A model generated the notes under the pieces. It worked only from the letters and a program-made list of their open reading frames with translations, did not search any database and was not told where the DNA came from. From positions 2,509,001 through 2,573,000 of the forward strand of contig NC_091871.1 in assembly GCF_019399895.1 (NCBI RefSeq): a stretch of DNA of 64,000 nucleotides. Direction: 5' to 3'. Of the stretch, positions 39,054 to 51,141 are shown piece after piece (position 1 is the stretch's first letter; every line of letters begins with the position of its first letter). Source of the DNA: Cardiocondyla obscurior. Its lineage: Eukaryota; Arthropoda; Insecta; Hymenoptera; Formicidae. A program made the position numbers and the translations under genes.

Positions 39054-42000
39054 CTATACAAAGTATAACACGCGGAATATAGCAAGATTCGTGATAAGGA
39101 ACCAAACGGAAATTCGGCTCGACGATGCTGAAGACAGCAGCCCAAATCGAAGACCGACGCTTTTCCGAAGATGCGCTCGCAAAACGGAATTGCGAGATGG
39201 AATTTGGGCGCACTGCCGCAGAGGAGCGTCCCAGGTATTGTCATCTCGCGAGCCCAACAGCAAAATACACTGACCGTTTAAGTTTATATCCAATTTAGCC
39301 CGTAGTCCCAACGTCGAAGGCGCTTCAATGGCACGAGGAACACAATTTCTCGACCAGGTGGCGAGCGTCATATCAAGCCGTCGATTAGCATTACAACGTG
39401 TGGATATCGTGGCGTCTCCAGGAATCAAAATGCTCTCGGCAATGTGTAGATCTAACTCCGTAATACCGGAAAGCATGCTCCACGTCGAATCAAAAGATTT
39501 TCTAGTATCAATCTCGTACGTCCGATGATCTTTCGTTCCTGCGAATCTCGATTCAACTATCGACTGCTTGTCGCGTAAAAGCTGATAATTCTCATCGTCG
39601 ATCAGCGATCTTTTCTGTCTTCGTACTTTTTTATCTATTGTAATAGACAACGTCTCGTTTTTCGGTCTGTTGGCGATGTGCGAATCGTTTGTTCGATCAA
39701 GATCTACGTTTCGTGAAAAATCAACAGTTGGCGAATTAATAACGCTTCTTTTAAACAAAAGCTTCGTAGAAACCTTGAACAAGTGGCTGAGAAAAATCTT
39801 TTGATTTAATTCTTCATAACGTCTCTGTCTTCCAACTCGCTGAATGAAACTTCCGGCTGCGGTAATCGCGTACAAAAACTTTAAACATTGCGGATCGTCA
39901 TAGTAGTCCCACCGACCGGTCCACAACCTGTCTTCCGAATGTATCTGAAATTGACGTTTAGACCAAACGCCACCCTTAGAGCTTTCGCATTTTTCACTAT
40001 GCCAGTAACCTCCGATCAATGCGGGAAGAGCTACCGTTTGATGAAGAAGGGGTGGACTAAATTCGGTGCTCCGAGATACGTCGTTGCATATCGGACAAAC
40101 GCTCGCCTGTAACGTTAACATTAATAGTAATACATTCGATTTACTCACTCTTTAATTTAATTTGTTATCCTCGTGCACATTTTTAAGTTCATATAATACA
40201 TTTATAATTGCGCGGAACATGCGTGAAAAAAAAAAGTTTAAGTAAACGTACCGTATCGGCGCGGATCATTGCTACGGCCTGTAAGGAGGTCGGTTTGTAA
40301 TTCCAACGATTGTGAACGTTGGATGCGGGATTGGCTAAAAAAAGTTGAAATTGGAATTTTCGAGACTTATGGTATCGGTCGTTGCTAGATAGCCTTCTAA
40401 ATGTCTTTTTCTCCACTCTTAGCAATCTCAATTCGGCGAACTCGATCCCGAAAGGCTCCAAACAGCTCGTGCCAAGTCGCCTTTTCGTAGACGAGTAAGC
40501 TTGCAGAGAATTGTAGATCGGGCCTTGCCATACCGGCGTCGCACGTTGCCGCGGTTGCTCGTAAACCACCTCGGGAACATAAGATCGCCATTTCGGCTGG
40601 GGACCGCAAGTCAGATTAAATCTGTGCCCAAACTTGTAAGCCACCTGTTACATTTTAATTTTCAACAATTAGGTTTGTTTTTTTTTCCTTCTTGCATTAC
40701 TTAATATTTAACATCGCTTATTAAATATTTTTCCATATCTATTGTCACGATTAATAATAATTAATTCTCTGTTCAATAACTTTAAAATTATGCACGCAAA
40801 CTAGTCCGTCAAAATCTAATAGATTTAGAAATACCTGCCGATTCAAAGGTATAATATTAATGACGTCTATGTGAAATCTTGTTTCGGTAGCACCGGAAAC
40901 AACGGTGGATAATCCCAACAGTTTGATGGAGCCACGAATAGTGACAGTGTGCGTCGGTATGATACACGACTCTTCAGCGTAATGATAACGTAACAGGAGA
41001 AATGTGCCGTTCTTAAAAAATGTGTACTTTCGAATTAAATATTCCGGGCCGGTTCGCACTTCGCATCTGCAGCAAAACAAAATTGTTATACATTTTTTTT
41101 TTTAATTGCAAATTTAAATTAATTACAACGACAAAGTTAGTGGTAAAGAAAAATAATTACTCTTGAGACAGCCATGTGAAATACAATCTAGAAGGACTGT
41201 CGTCCACAATTGTCGCACGATCATCCTGTTCGATCTCTTTAATAGACGTTTTGCATTGCGCTAACGAGTTTAGGGATTCTAAATCTCCAGCCAAAGCCTG
41301 GCACGTTCTCGCTGTAAAGAAAATATAACGCAAATCAGCGGCGACGTAAACATCTCTATACAGTGAACTGTTTGACCAAATCTGAAAAGCTGAGACTTAA
41401 AATTTGCTTGAACGCGAGCGGTGTATTAAGGGTCTCTTACGTACGCACAATCGGAATCGCACAACTAGCTTGTAGTTCGCAACAGGGGAAAAGTGCGAGA
41501 CGAAATCATGCGAGAAAGATATTCTCGGTATGTACGGCATCGTATTACATTTAACATTCGATCGACGTGCAGAGTTTCTCGCACCATCGTTTTTTTACAA
41601 TCGCTGGTAATTGATATTCCACAGATGTGCGTTGGAAGTTGAATAACGATTGACGATGCAACGTCTGCAACGGTGGGATTCGCGACGACGAGGACGACGA
41701 CCGACGACGTGAACATCTTCGTAATGTGCAGAAGCCTTAGAATTTTTTTCATTTACTATAGAACTTCAATAAATTAAACAAATCTATTATATATTACTTT
41801 CACGTGTTATTAATTTAAAAAAACCCACTTTATACATTTTTGTTTTAATATAATTATAAATGTTGAACTTTTGCTATGTGCTGCACATACATGAATATAA
41901 CTAATTTGAGTTTGTTAACTATTATCTTAGCTCTGTATATGTATATTATATATAAATAAAATTGTATGAATACCTTTTCAAGATGAAACAATTAATTTTA

Positions 42001-42180
42001 CTCCACGTAACATATCGATTAATAAAAAATATATATAGTGATACACTCAGCAAGACTGCCTTTGGAAAGTTACATTCATCAACTCTTTTTTATTTTTCTA
42101 CTATGTATAACGTACGGACACAGATACTTACTTCTTGACAGAAAAGCGATGATAACAGATAACGCCACTGCGACATTCAT
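39054..42180 (-). CDS. APCDD1-like secretory/membrane protein (putative Wnt/BMP modulator)
   Basis: Exons from 5' to 3': 42132-42180, 41161-41311, 40835-41066, 40252-40644 and 39054-40106. All joins keep frame and give 625 residues. The first exon encodes a short signal peptide, MNVAVALSVIIAFLSR. APCDD1-domain marks follow: CEVRTGPEYLIRKYTF near residue 68, ATETRFHIDVINIIP, a CLEPFGIEFAELRLLRVEKK segment, then a second domain repeat with YWHSEKCES and RWDYYDDPQC. Late come LDLHIAESILIPGDA and ILLLGSRDDNTWD. A C-terminal hydrophobic segment (VWFLITNLAIF) probably anchors it in the membrane, as in APCDD1. Vertebrate APCDD1 binds Wnt and LRP5/6 and lowers Wnt signalling; that role is inferred. 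It is longer than human APCDD1 (514) because of a charged insert of about 100 residues holding an RRQKR-S furin-like site at 437-442. Exon 1 was chosen for its signal peptide, phase and GTAAGT donor. Confidence 0.85.
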
Positions 42181-42829
42181 TTTTCTCTCGTCCTGGCAAT
42201 CGCTGATCAGCAATGAACGATATCCTACCTTTTAAGGATTTAAGGTGGGAAATGTTACGATTATTGACTGCACAACTCGCCGATGAGTTACGTTCAATTG
42301 CACGCTTGCTTTGAAAGATTTGTTTGTCCAAGATTATATAGTTTTATCCCCACTCCAATGTGCCTTGTGGCTCGTAGAACGGTTCGGTAAAGTTTCAATG
42401 TATTCAGTAAAAAACTCTAGCAATCAATAAGATATTAGTCGAGAGAAAGAACTTAATTAAACTTGATTAATTGATGCCAGAGTACAACTTGCTTAGCCTC
42501 GACGTCCCGTTTACTTGTGAAATGTGAAATAAATGAACATATCACAACTACATTTTGTTTGATCGAAGTGCCAGAGTTATCGAGTGATCGAAAGGTAGAT
42601 CGTGGCGATCGAGATGCGCGCGACGCGAATGCTTACATAGAGGTTATGTTGCGATAGCAATGTGAGTGAACTATGACGAAGTTGCGAAGCTAGAAATAGT
42701 TAAAAAGCCTGACGACGATACGGTACGAATTGTCACACGTGGCATATTAATTAATTGGTTCTTTGATAAATTTTACAATATAAATTTGGGAAAAGAAAAA
42801 CGCCGAAGTCGTATGTACATGTTAAGAGC
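42181..42829. other. Divergent interval between the APCDD1-like gene and NOL11
   Basis: Head-to-head start codons with about 650 bases between them. The stretch 42575-42665 is CpG-richer and has a small ORF at 42615-42641. A GTACGA sequence after CGATACG near 42721 could be the donor of an untranslated NOL11 exon. Confidence 0.4.
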
Positions 42830-44915
42830 ATGGCAAAGCTTAGTTCGTACTACACGCTGTGTCCACTCATCGACCAACAGAGTTTATTGGGTGTCGAAAA
42901 GGACAAGGACCCTGGTTGTGCGGTAGTGACGCTTGGCAGGAACATAGTTATACGATATAAGGTTGTAGATATATTATTAACTGTTACTGTTTTTGTGTTA
43001 ACAATATGTACATTGTCTACTATATGTTATGTTTTTTTTTAGCTGCAAGACCTAAAGCAGATCAGCAGCTGGTCCAGCAAGGAAAGACTGACGACGCAAG
43101 TCATTTACGATAGATCGAAACAATGTTATGCTGCTGTTTTTAATGAGAGAAAGATACGGGTTTGGTCAGAGGAAGAAGCAGATTTAAATGTTGCTAAAGG
43201 ATACAAATTCTTTTTCCCACTTTATGCTATTTTACCAAATGGCGATTCTTCACCTATTCTTGTTCAGCGAAATGGAGCTACAGCTTCCTTGAAATGGGCC
43301 ATTGATAACAGAAAAACATGGGCAAGCAAGGGTATAATTAAAACTAAAGAGAAGTTATTGGATTGTCATGTAATCAGTTTAAAAGATGGAAAGACAAGTT
43401 TGTTTTGCTTGACTAAAGTGGAAGAGATCTACAATTACATAGTAGTTGGATTGGAAGATACAACCTGTTTAGAGAAAATTGATACTGTCAGAAGGATAGA
43501 ATTGAAACGAAAGTCAGAGAATCTTACAGGACACGTGGTGATACACCATAAAAACGATGCATATTTATTAACTTTATGTATGTTAAGAACGATATTGTTT
43601 CTTTTATTTTATTTTTTTTTTTTTCCTAAAGATATTACCTTACTAATTACTATGCTGTGTGATTGTTTCAGGGTCTCATGGCAGATTGTACAGCCACTTA
43701 CTAACGGGAACGTCTTCGGAGTCTTTTGAGTCAAACAATTTGGTTAGTGTAATTACTAATATTAATACAAAGTATCCAGTTGTTATAACGCATCTGAACG
43801 AGACAACTATTGCGATCTACGGCGCTGATGTCACGGATGAAGGAGCGATACTCATGATATACAATGTACAATTTAAATCGGCACAAGCGGTGCAAAAGCT
43901 GAAACTTTATACTAACGACGCTAAGCTCTGGAAAGTGGAGGACAAATTATTACTCGCGGCAAACAGACATTTGGCCGTCGCGCCCTACCACCTCGCGCCA
44001 CAACGAATAGCCGCTATGTTAGGCTCGTCTTTGCGTTTTAAAAATGACAACGATGGAAACGACGCGGATGACATCGTTGTGATACAAGAAGCGACAGTAG
44101 CTCATTGGGACAAAAATCAAACGAAATCTCATGGAAGAAACGTACCGACAGCTCGAATACCTTCAAATATTTCGAAAAAGGTCCGTACTTATTTGAACGA
44201 AGGATGGAGCGATGCCGCGATACAAGAGACGTTAATCCCGCTATTGATAAAATCGGGTGATGTTGCGTCCATCTGTTGGTGCCTCGATACGTTTAAAGAT
44301 TTACCAGAAAAATTATTGGTCGATCTTTTAGTATTTACCTTGGAAAGTTCAGATAAAATTTTCGTTTCTGTGCAAAACGGCTCGACTGATAGTACATTGA
44401 AACCCAATAATCTTTATTCAAGAGACAATTTTCTCGACAAAATATTTAGTATCAGTTATTCCAATGTTTCTTTGTTACCTCATCTGAAAACCAGTTTAAC
44501 TTTCAATCAAGTACTTCAATTGTTGGAATATGTAATGTGTAAATTGAACGATGAAACAGACTCGCTCGACAGTTACTCTCAGCCAAGTGACCAACAGTTG
44601 TACGAATGGTCTTGTGTGCTTCTCGACTCTCACTACCAACATTACCTATTATCCCAAGACACGCACGTTTTGGAGCTTTTCAATCGACTGGATTCTACTT
44701 TAGAAGACCATGTAAGTGTAAACATGTGATTTGATAATTGCGTATTCTTTTGTCATTACTGCTTTACTATTACATTTTTTTTTTAGTTTCAGTTCCTACA
44801 AAATCTTGTGAACTTGAGGCCTATAGTTGACAGGACTTATAGTGGAAAATCATTACGATCGTCTTCAAGAAAACAAAATAAATTTTATTCTATAGAAGAA
44901 ATAAAACTTTATTAA
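42830..44915 (+). CDS. NOL11: Nucleolar protein 11 (NOL11)-like
   Basis: Exons 42830-42961, 43043-43577, 43672-44711 and 44787-44915 join in frame to 611 residues (human NOL11 has 719). The N-terminal beta-propeller start reads LLGVEKDKDPG, GRNIVIRYK and SSWSSKERLTTQVIYD, then KIRVWSEEEADLN, parallel to NOL11. Later come HLNETTIAIYGADV and YNVQFKSAQAVQKLKLY, and a helical C-terminal half with SDAAIQETLIPLLIKSGD. Metazoan NOL11 is a tUTP component of the small-subunit processome in the nucleolus, supporting rDNA transcription and 18S rRNA maturation. The protein is divergent enough that the assignment rests on the pattern rather than long identities. Its 3' end appears to overlap that of a minus-strand transcript. 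The start at 42830 is the first ATG of this frame. Confidence 0.78.
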
Positions 44916-45298
44916 ACTGTAAAGTGAATGAGAAATTAGAGTATTTTCTATCGGGTATTGTTAAAGATGTGCCTTTTTTATATACACTAAAACAAACCAA
45001 GCGTACGCTTCGAGAGCGTTATTTTTCGGACGGTCCCAATTCGTGCGCGTCATTATAATTGAGTAATCTGGTCGACGACGTGTTCAACAAACCCGATTAT
45101 AAACTATGAAAAAAAAACAAAATTATGCGACTTACCAGTCTGCATGAGCTTCAGCGGAGTTGAAGAATTCTGCCGGTGACTGTAACATAAAATAAAACAC
45201 ATTAATATAGACATGATGCTATTTAAATTATTGTAAAGGTAAAGCTTTATTTTTTTTCAAGCTTTTCTAAACAAGAAAAAATTTATATTTACCTATAA

Positions 45299-45392
45299 GT
45301 TGCTCCGCCGATGCAGGATGCCCGTCCCGAGCCTGCTCCTCCTCTCAGATGGGATGTGACGAGCCATCCTTCCGCGCACAGGGAACTCGCGA
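45299..45392 (-). repeat. Duplicated exon-end segment, copy A
   Basis: A direct repeat of the segment at 45640-45730. Shared blocks include GTTGCTCCG, TGCAGGAT, CCTCTCAGAT and CATCCTTCCGCGCAC. The copies differ by scattered substitutions and a 3-base gap, which keeps the frame. Each copy lies just inside a donor site on the minus strand. Confidence 0.85.
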
Positions 45393-45639
45393 ACGTACTC
45401 CCGTAAATAAAGAAATCGTAAACAAACACCCGAAATCTGGCGGCACACCCGACACGACCGACGAACCGGCTGCGGTTCGTATTATCACTAATCGGCGTTC
45501 GGCACTTATTCTTATTGAACACTGCACAGCAGCTGAGGTCCTCTTGATCTGTAACAGATGAATGACAAAATTATATCATAGATTTGGAATGTAATTCGGA
45601 ATATAATTCGGAAGGAAAATTGATACTGCTTACCCCTGG

Positions 45640-45730
45640 GTTGCTCCGCTGGTGCAGGATACCCTTCCTGGGCCTCTTCCTCTCAGATAGCACGTGTCGA
45701 GTCATCCTTCCGCGCACTGGACACTCGCGA
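45640..45730 (-). repeat. Duplicated exon-end segment, copy B
   Basis: Partner of the segment at 45299-45392, about 340 bases away in the same orientation. In the matching minus-strand frame it encodes M-T-R-H-V-L-S-E-R-K and then K-G-I-L-H-Q-R-S-N. Confidence 0.85.
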
Positions 45731-45933
45731 GATAGTCCATGACACTCCCGACCGTCAAATCCTCGAATTCGACACAAGAAACGGGCTGTCGACGTAAAAC
45801 GAAGTCTAAGATTACGCACAGATGCCTCGACATCTTCGTTTCGAACTCTCCGCGTGACCGCATGTCCTCTCGTACGCAGTAAGAACACGAGTCACGTAGT
45901 TCGTTGCGAGCTCGCGATTAGACAATGTACGGA

Positions 45934-45979
45934 GCGCTGTGATTGGTCGATGCCTACGCGTCGACCAATCACAGCGCTT
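45934..45979. promoter_or_regulatory. Perfect inverted repeat with mirrored CCAAT boxes, nibrin divergent promoter
   Basis: The left arm AGCGCTGTGATTGGTCGA (45934-45951) and its exact reverse complement (45962-45979) flank a 10-base spacer. The arms contain ATTGG and CCAAT, the NF-Y box in both orientations. The element lies between the minus-strand transcript and the nibrin ATG 188 bases to the right. NF-Y boxes are common in divergent promoters; a role here is inferred. Confidence 0.75.
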
Positions 45980-46166
45980 TACTAGTAGGATATATATACA
46001 TTCTTTTGTTTTCATCTCTTTCCCTCGTATTTGATGTTGTTGAAATGCTCTATAAATTGAGGTTATATTAGATTAACTTTTGGTCATTGTCAAAGTTTTG
46101 AAATAGTGTTCTATAAAAGTAAAGTATTATTATTAATTTTCACCTTATGTCAACTGAAAATTCAAC

Positions 46167-49100
46167 ATGTGGTGTTTTAAAGGACCTAAAGGTACGGAGG
46201 TTGAAATAAAATTTTGGTTTTAGCTCTTATATACTTGCGAAGTTTATTTTGTAACGATTAATGCTTTTTTGGAATTAATGGAATTAATACAAGTTCACCA
46301 AGTCCAAGTCCTACCGTTATTTAAATTTTAAGCGCACTTTAAGACAGACTTTTGCAATTTGTAAATTGTTTTTTTCTTGTGTATTATAATATATTTTTTA
46401 TATAATAAAAGGGAAAATATGAAGCAACTTTGTGGTATTTCAGACGTTTACGTTTATATTTTGCCTAATCAGCAAAAATCATTTGGTAAGTCATTGAGTG
46501 ATATTAAGCTAGAAGATGACGTATCTATTAGTAGACTCCATGCAATAGTTTCTGTAGAACCATCAGAAACATCACAGGTATATTAATTTTTAATATGTAT
46601 CTTTTCTTTTAATATACTTTTTATTATATTAAAAATATGTATACTTATTTCAGATACAATCTGAATGTACTATCTGTGACAAATCCAAATATGGAACATT
46701 TCTTAAAAGAAAAAATAAAAAATATAAATTGTCATCTAATACTAAGTTTGTTTTGAATGCTGGTGATGTAATACAGTTTGGACTAAAGGATACTATTTTT
46801 TTGTAAGATTATACTAGGTTTCTTATGAACATCTTAATTTTTAATTTAAGAGTATATGTATTTTACATTTACAGTATTTGTTATACAGGGTATCCCAGAC
46901 ACCAAACATAAAATTTTGATTTTAATTAATATAATTATTAGAATAAATTATTTTACTTTTATTTATAATAAATACTTTAATTAATATTATAAATTTCTTA
47001 TTGTAGGGTATTGTATCATTCATTTATAATTGCAAAGTCTAGCTTGAATGAAGGAGATACAAATAAATTAAGAGGTATTGCACATGATTTACAAGCAACA
47101 TTGTTTGAGTCATGGAAAAGAGTTTGCACACATTTGACAGTACCTGAAATCTTATTATTTACTCCAAAGGTAAGAATTTACACAACTTTATATGAATTTA
47201 TTTGATTATTTTATTTTAGGTTTTGTCTTTTAAACTTTTTAAATATTTTTAACTCATTGTTTTTAATATAATCATAAATCAAAATTGTTTATTCACATCA
47301 AATTTATCTATAAATTTTGTAGTATAAGAAACTTTTGTTTACTTTAAATATCCCAAAAATTATTTTTATTTGATCGCAAACACTCTGTATACATATATTA
47401 TATGTTCTTTTATAGTTAGCCTATGCATTAGCATCTGCCAAACCTATAGTTACAATTGCATATTGGGAAAAAGTTCTTGAAGCCATCAAAGAATTCAAAA
47501 AATTACCAGAAATTGACGATTTTTTGCCAAACCTAAAAGAGAAATGGGTGACAAGTGAAAACTCTAAAATATTCCTACCAAACGAAGAACGGAAAACATT
47601 ATTTAAAGGCTTGTCGTTTATTTATTTTTGCGCAAACCAATATTCTATATATGCACCATTGATTGCTGCAGCAGGTAGTTAATACCTAATTTTTATCCTA
47701 TTTTCAGTTTTTCTATTTTTATTTTTAAGAAAATAATAAATTATATTTTAGGTGGAAAATCATGCATCTATCCCACAAAGAAACCTTTAACTCCCCGAGA
47801 TCTTATTGCCAAAAATGCTATCGTTATACAGCAATCTGCCAATGATTCTTTAAATGCTACTCAAATTGTCGCAACGGATTATCCAATAATTTGTGAGTAA
47901 TTTTGTGTTATTAAAATTAAGTTAATAAATAGAACATTAAGCAACGTAATATTTTTATGTTTTAGATCGTGAACTAAAAGCTGCCAAGCGCAGAATGATT
48001 TCTGATACCGAAATTCCACTCGCAATTTTACGTTGTACCACAGAAATGTATTGCAATCCGACATATACATTCGCCAAATTTTTAAACGTAGAGACTCAAA
48101 AAGGTCTTTTCTCTGATGTAATAAGCGAAGATACTCAAGATATTATTAATACCAATACGAAACAAGTTAAAAGAAAAATAATTCCTGAAACTTGCGAATT
48201 TCTAAACGATACAAATGTTCTAAAAAAGATTGGTTTAAACGAAAACGAAAGTAATGTTTCTAATAAGGACGGTAATATTGACACAATACGGAATACTAAT
48301 AATAAAAAAATCAAATGCAAGATAATTCCTGAAACTTGCAATTCTCAAATTACTAATATTTCAGGAAGTTCCAGTTCTTTTTATGAGAATGAGATAAAAT
48401 GTATATCTAACAATGAGAGTAATATTTCGATGAACAATACACAGAGTGATGAGAACAAATCAATGAAACGCGAAACAAATAGCAAAACTTATAATTTTCA
48501 AAATAAAAACATTTTGACTCGATTTTTTCACGAAAGTGAAGAAAATCAGTGCTATCTTCCCGATAGTAATGAAAGTAATACAAGCGACGTAGTGAAAAAT
48601 ATTTTTTCTGATAAGAACAGTAATGCAGAAGTTGAAATTGTTTTTGATAGAAGCAAATTTGAAGACAATTTTACTACAGAGCGACAAGAGCCACAAAATG
48701 ATAAGTCACACGAAAATTTAAAAATAAATAAGAAAAGTGCAATTTGCAAAAACGTTAATTTAGAAAAAGAAACAACTTCGATTGCTGACGAAGTTAAATC
48801 AAATGATAAGGAGAATTCTAAGAACACAAGAATTTTACATGTTGCATTTACAAAAGAAACTAATCATAACGAAATTAATATAACAAAAGGAAAAGAGAAC
48901 AATTTACTTGAAAAAGATGACGGTGAAGTTGAATTGCAAGATTTGAAAAAACAAAATATGAGTCTGGTTAACGAAACTCGAAATAGATCTGAAAAAATTA
49001 AAGATATTAAAAAAGATAAAGTGCAAACAAAGAATAATAAAATAGAACAGATTCTAAAAACAGTAAGTGTGTTATTAATTATTATACATGTATAATAATT

Positions 49101-49422
49101 TTAAGAATTTTATTTAATATGTTGATTAATTTGTAAAATATGTATAATGTATAGGAAGCTAACAAAACTTATCTAAATCAAGGATCTGTGGATAAGATAT
49201 TACGAAAAGATGTACCGTGTGGGAAAAAATTTAAAAAGGTTTGTATAAATTTCATTCTTTTATATATTTTTTTCCCCTAAATTATATATGTACAGATGTG
49301 TGTAAAAGGTGTGCTATAGTTTACTATAAATTTCTATTTCATAAAAATTTTTTTTATTATTTATATAGATGTCTGTTATAAAACCAGAGAAGATGTTAAG
49401 AATGGATGACTTTGTTTTGTGA
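46167..49422 (+). CDS. nbs: Nibrin / Nbs1, MRN complex subunit
   Basis: Nine exons: 46167-46191, 46444-46577, 46654-46802, 47007-47169, 47416-47674, 47752-47892, 47966-49062, 49155-49238 and 49369-49422. They join in frame to 701 residues (human 754). Nbs1 brings Mre11-Rad50 to DNA breaks and activates ATM in the nucleus. The FHA domain (about 1-105) has SISRLHAIV and SKYGTF. Tandem BRCT domains follow (about 110-320), with THLTV, AKPIVTIAYWEKVLEAI and ERKTLFKGLSFIYF. The single long exon 47966-49062 is mostly a disordered Asn/Ser/Lys/Glu-rich linker. The C-terminal Mre11-binding region carries GKKFKKMSVIKPEK, like human KKFKKVTYPG. The protein ends in MDDFVL, which may be a reduced form of the acidic-hydrophobic ATM-binding tail. 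Lysine 24 stands where human R28 of the FHA domain is expected. The small exon 1 and the acceptor at 46444 were chosen because they keep frame and give the M-W start seen in nibrin. Confidence 0.9.
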
Positions 49423-51141
49423 TTCGTTATTCGATATACATCTTGTTTCAAAAGATAAACGACGTATTTATAATATTTCAGATAAGAAATAAGTTATTTT
49501 GTATACTAAGAAGCACATGGTTTATATAGGTATGTTTTAAAATATAAAAAATACAAATATTAACATTTGGAGGCAGCAATGTTTAACTCGATCTAATTTT
49601 CGACAGTTTAATAGTATTTTCAGTTGTTGTTAAAGTATCAAATTCATAAATATTTAATTGAAATTGGTTTAATGTTAATAAGTATTATAATAAAATTATT
49701 ATAAAAAATTGATAGATGAAACATTCATCGTGGATTGAACAAGATCCACAATTTATCAATTGCGAAATTTATCAGTTTAATCGATCGAAGAGCGACATTG
49801 CATTATTCATAAAAGTTCTAAAAACGTTTCGTGAAGCTCGTTATTGACGTTTTCAAACCGTATCTGTTGCTAAATTGAGACTTTGTTATAACTTGCAAAA
49901 TCTCGACGGTAACAAACAATTGAACTCTTTATGATTAAGCGATGTGTCAATGAAAATAGAAGCAGACATTTTCAGGAGAACGATATTGAAGAGAAAACTG
50001 CATACACATAATAACTATAACAATTATATTTATACAGCAATACGATTGCAATTAATTAATCTACTTGCGTGTCTCCGTTTATTATTAAATTGACAGTAAA
50101 ACAAAATTTTTAATGGCCAAAAGTAAGACCATTTCACTTTCGTTAAAAAGACGCTGCTTTAAAGGCTGAAAAACTTATTTTATTTGTTGCTACGAATTCT
50201 CGAATAATTTCCAATCGATAAATCGATTGGTCCTCTATTTTTCTAACGAATAAAAGAATAACTTGGAAAGAAGGTTGAAAGGAGGATCTTAGGAGGATGG
50301 AAAGAGGTGGAAGAAAGCCTCGGTCTTCGGGTTCTTTGCACAGCTGCATCACGTGCGATGCGCGCGCAAATTCAAGCGATTATGCAAATTTCGCATTAAA
50401 ATGCATTTTATCGAAATCTCCGACTATTCGGCGAAAAGCGAACACGAAAGGCGTGACGCTTTTATGCATTTACGCTTGCGGTTTGCCCTTCTACCTTTTC
50501 CTAATAAATTGTTTATAATCACATGATATCGGAGCATTCCCGTTCATTAAGTATTACTTTAATTTTATGTTAAGTTAACTACGTCACAAAATGTTTATTA
50601 TATTGTTATGTGTATCCTATTTCACGTGTTAAAAAAAAAAATTCATACAGCTTTACTGCAGATGATGAACGCGGAGGATTGTCTCGATATACACATTCCG
50701 GCGCAATAGCTGTTGTGCTTTAACGTTTGTTTATGCCGAAGCTTCGATTAGCGGACCGAAGGAAGTTCTCGTTCAAAACTTTGCTGAGCTGTACAAAAGA
50801 TTGCCCGTGAAACGTCGGCTGATTTCTCGTGACTGACTTTACCACGCCGAGAAATTTGTTTACGGCGAAATATCGTGAACGTCTGTCTTAGAGGAGACAT
50901 CACGAGCGCAAAGTTTCTTAACCCTGGTAATAGAATTGCAAGGTTTTTTCTCTCTTTTTTTTTTGGTTTTTAAAGCAATTAATAATATGACTTATCTTAC
51001 ATTCTTACTTTACGTTATTTATGAATTTATTTTGAAAGGTAAAATATATTTTTTAATGACTTTATATTTTCACATTGATGATATGTAATTTTTTTGTTCG
51101 TTGCACAATACTGTCGTTGTCAAATTTATAATTTTTCACAG

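Larger units (their letters stand above)
44908..45930 (-). ncRNA. Candidate four-exon minus-strand transcript, coding status unclear
   Basis: Splice signals outline exons at about 45634-45930 (donor GGG then GTAAGC), 45293-45548 (acceptor TTCATCTGTTACAG, donor ATAG then GTAAAT), 45136-45179 (acceptor TTACAG, donor ACTG then GTAAGT) and from 45103 leftward (acceptor TTTTTCATAG). AATAAA on the minus strand at 44908-44913 could end it inside the NOL11 3' end. Exons 1 and 2 end in duplicated 91-94-base segments. In one frame both copies read P-V-R-G-R-M-(A/T)-R-H, then S-E-R, then G-I-L-H-x-R-S-N. Exon 1 continued to exon 2 gives an ORF of about 85 codons from the M-T-R-H start. If exon 2 is skipped it gives 42 codons ending ...EAHADCL. 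Neither product is recognised, and it may be noncoding. Confidence 0.35.

Noticed and set aside
41465..41752. Minus-strand ORF with a hydrophobic N-terminus considered as the APCDD1-like first exon
   Set aside because: It has no donor in the required phase. The exon at 42132-42180 gives a signal peptide, correct phase and a GTAAGT donor.
46419..46443. Alternative nibrin start at the ATG near 46419
   Set aside because: The spliced form with exon 46167-46191 gives the M-W start typical of nibrin and a good donor. The alternative is possible but less likely.
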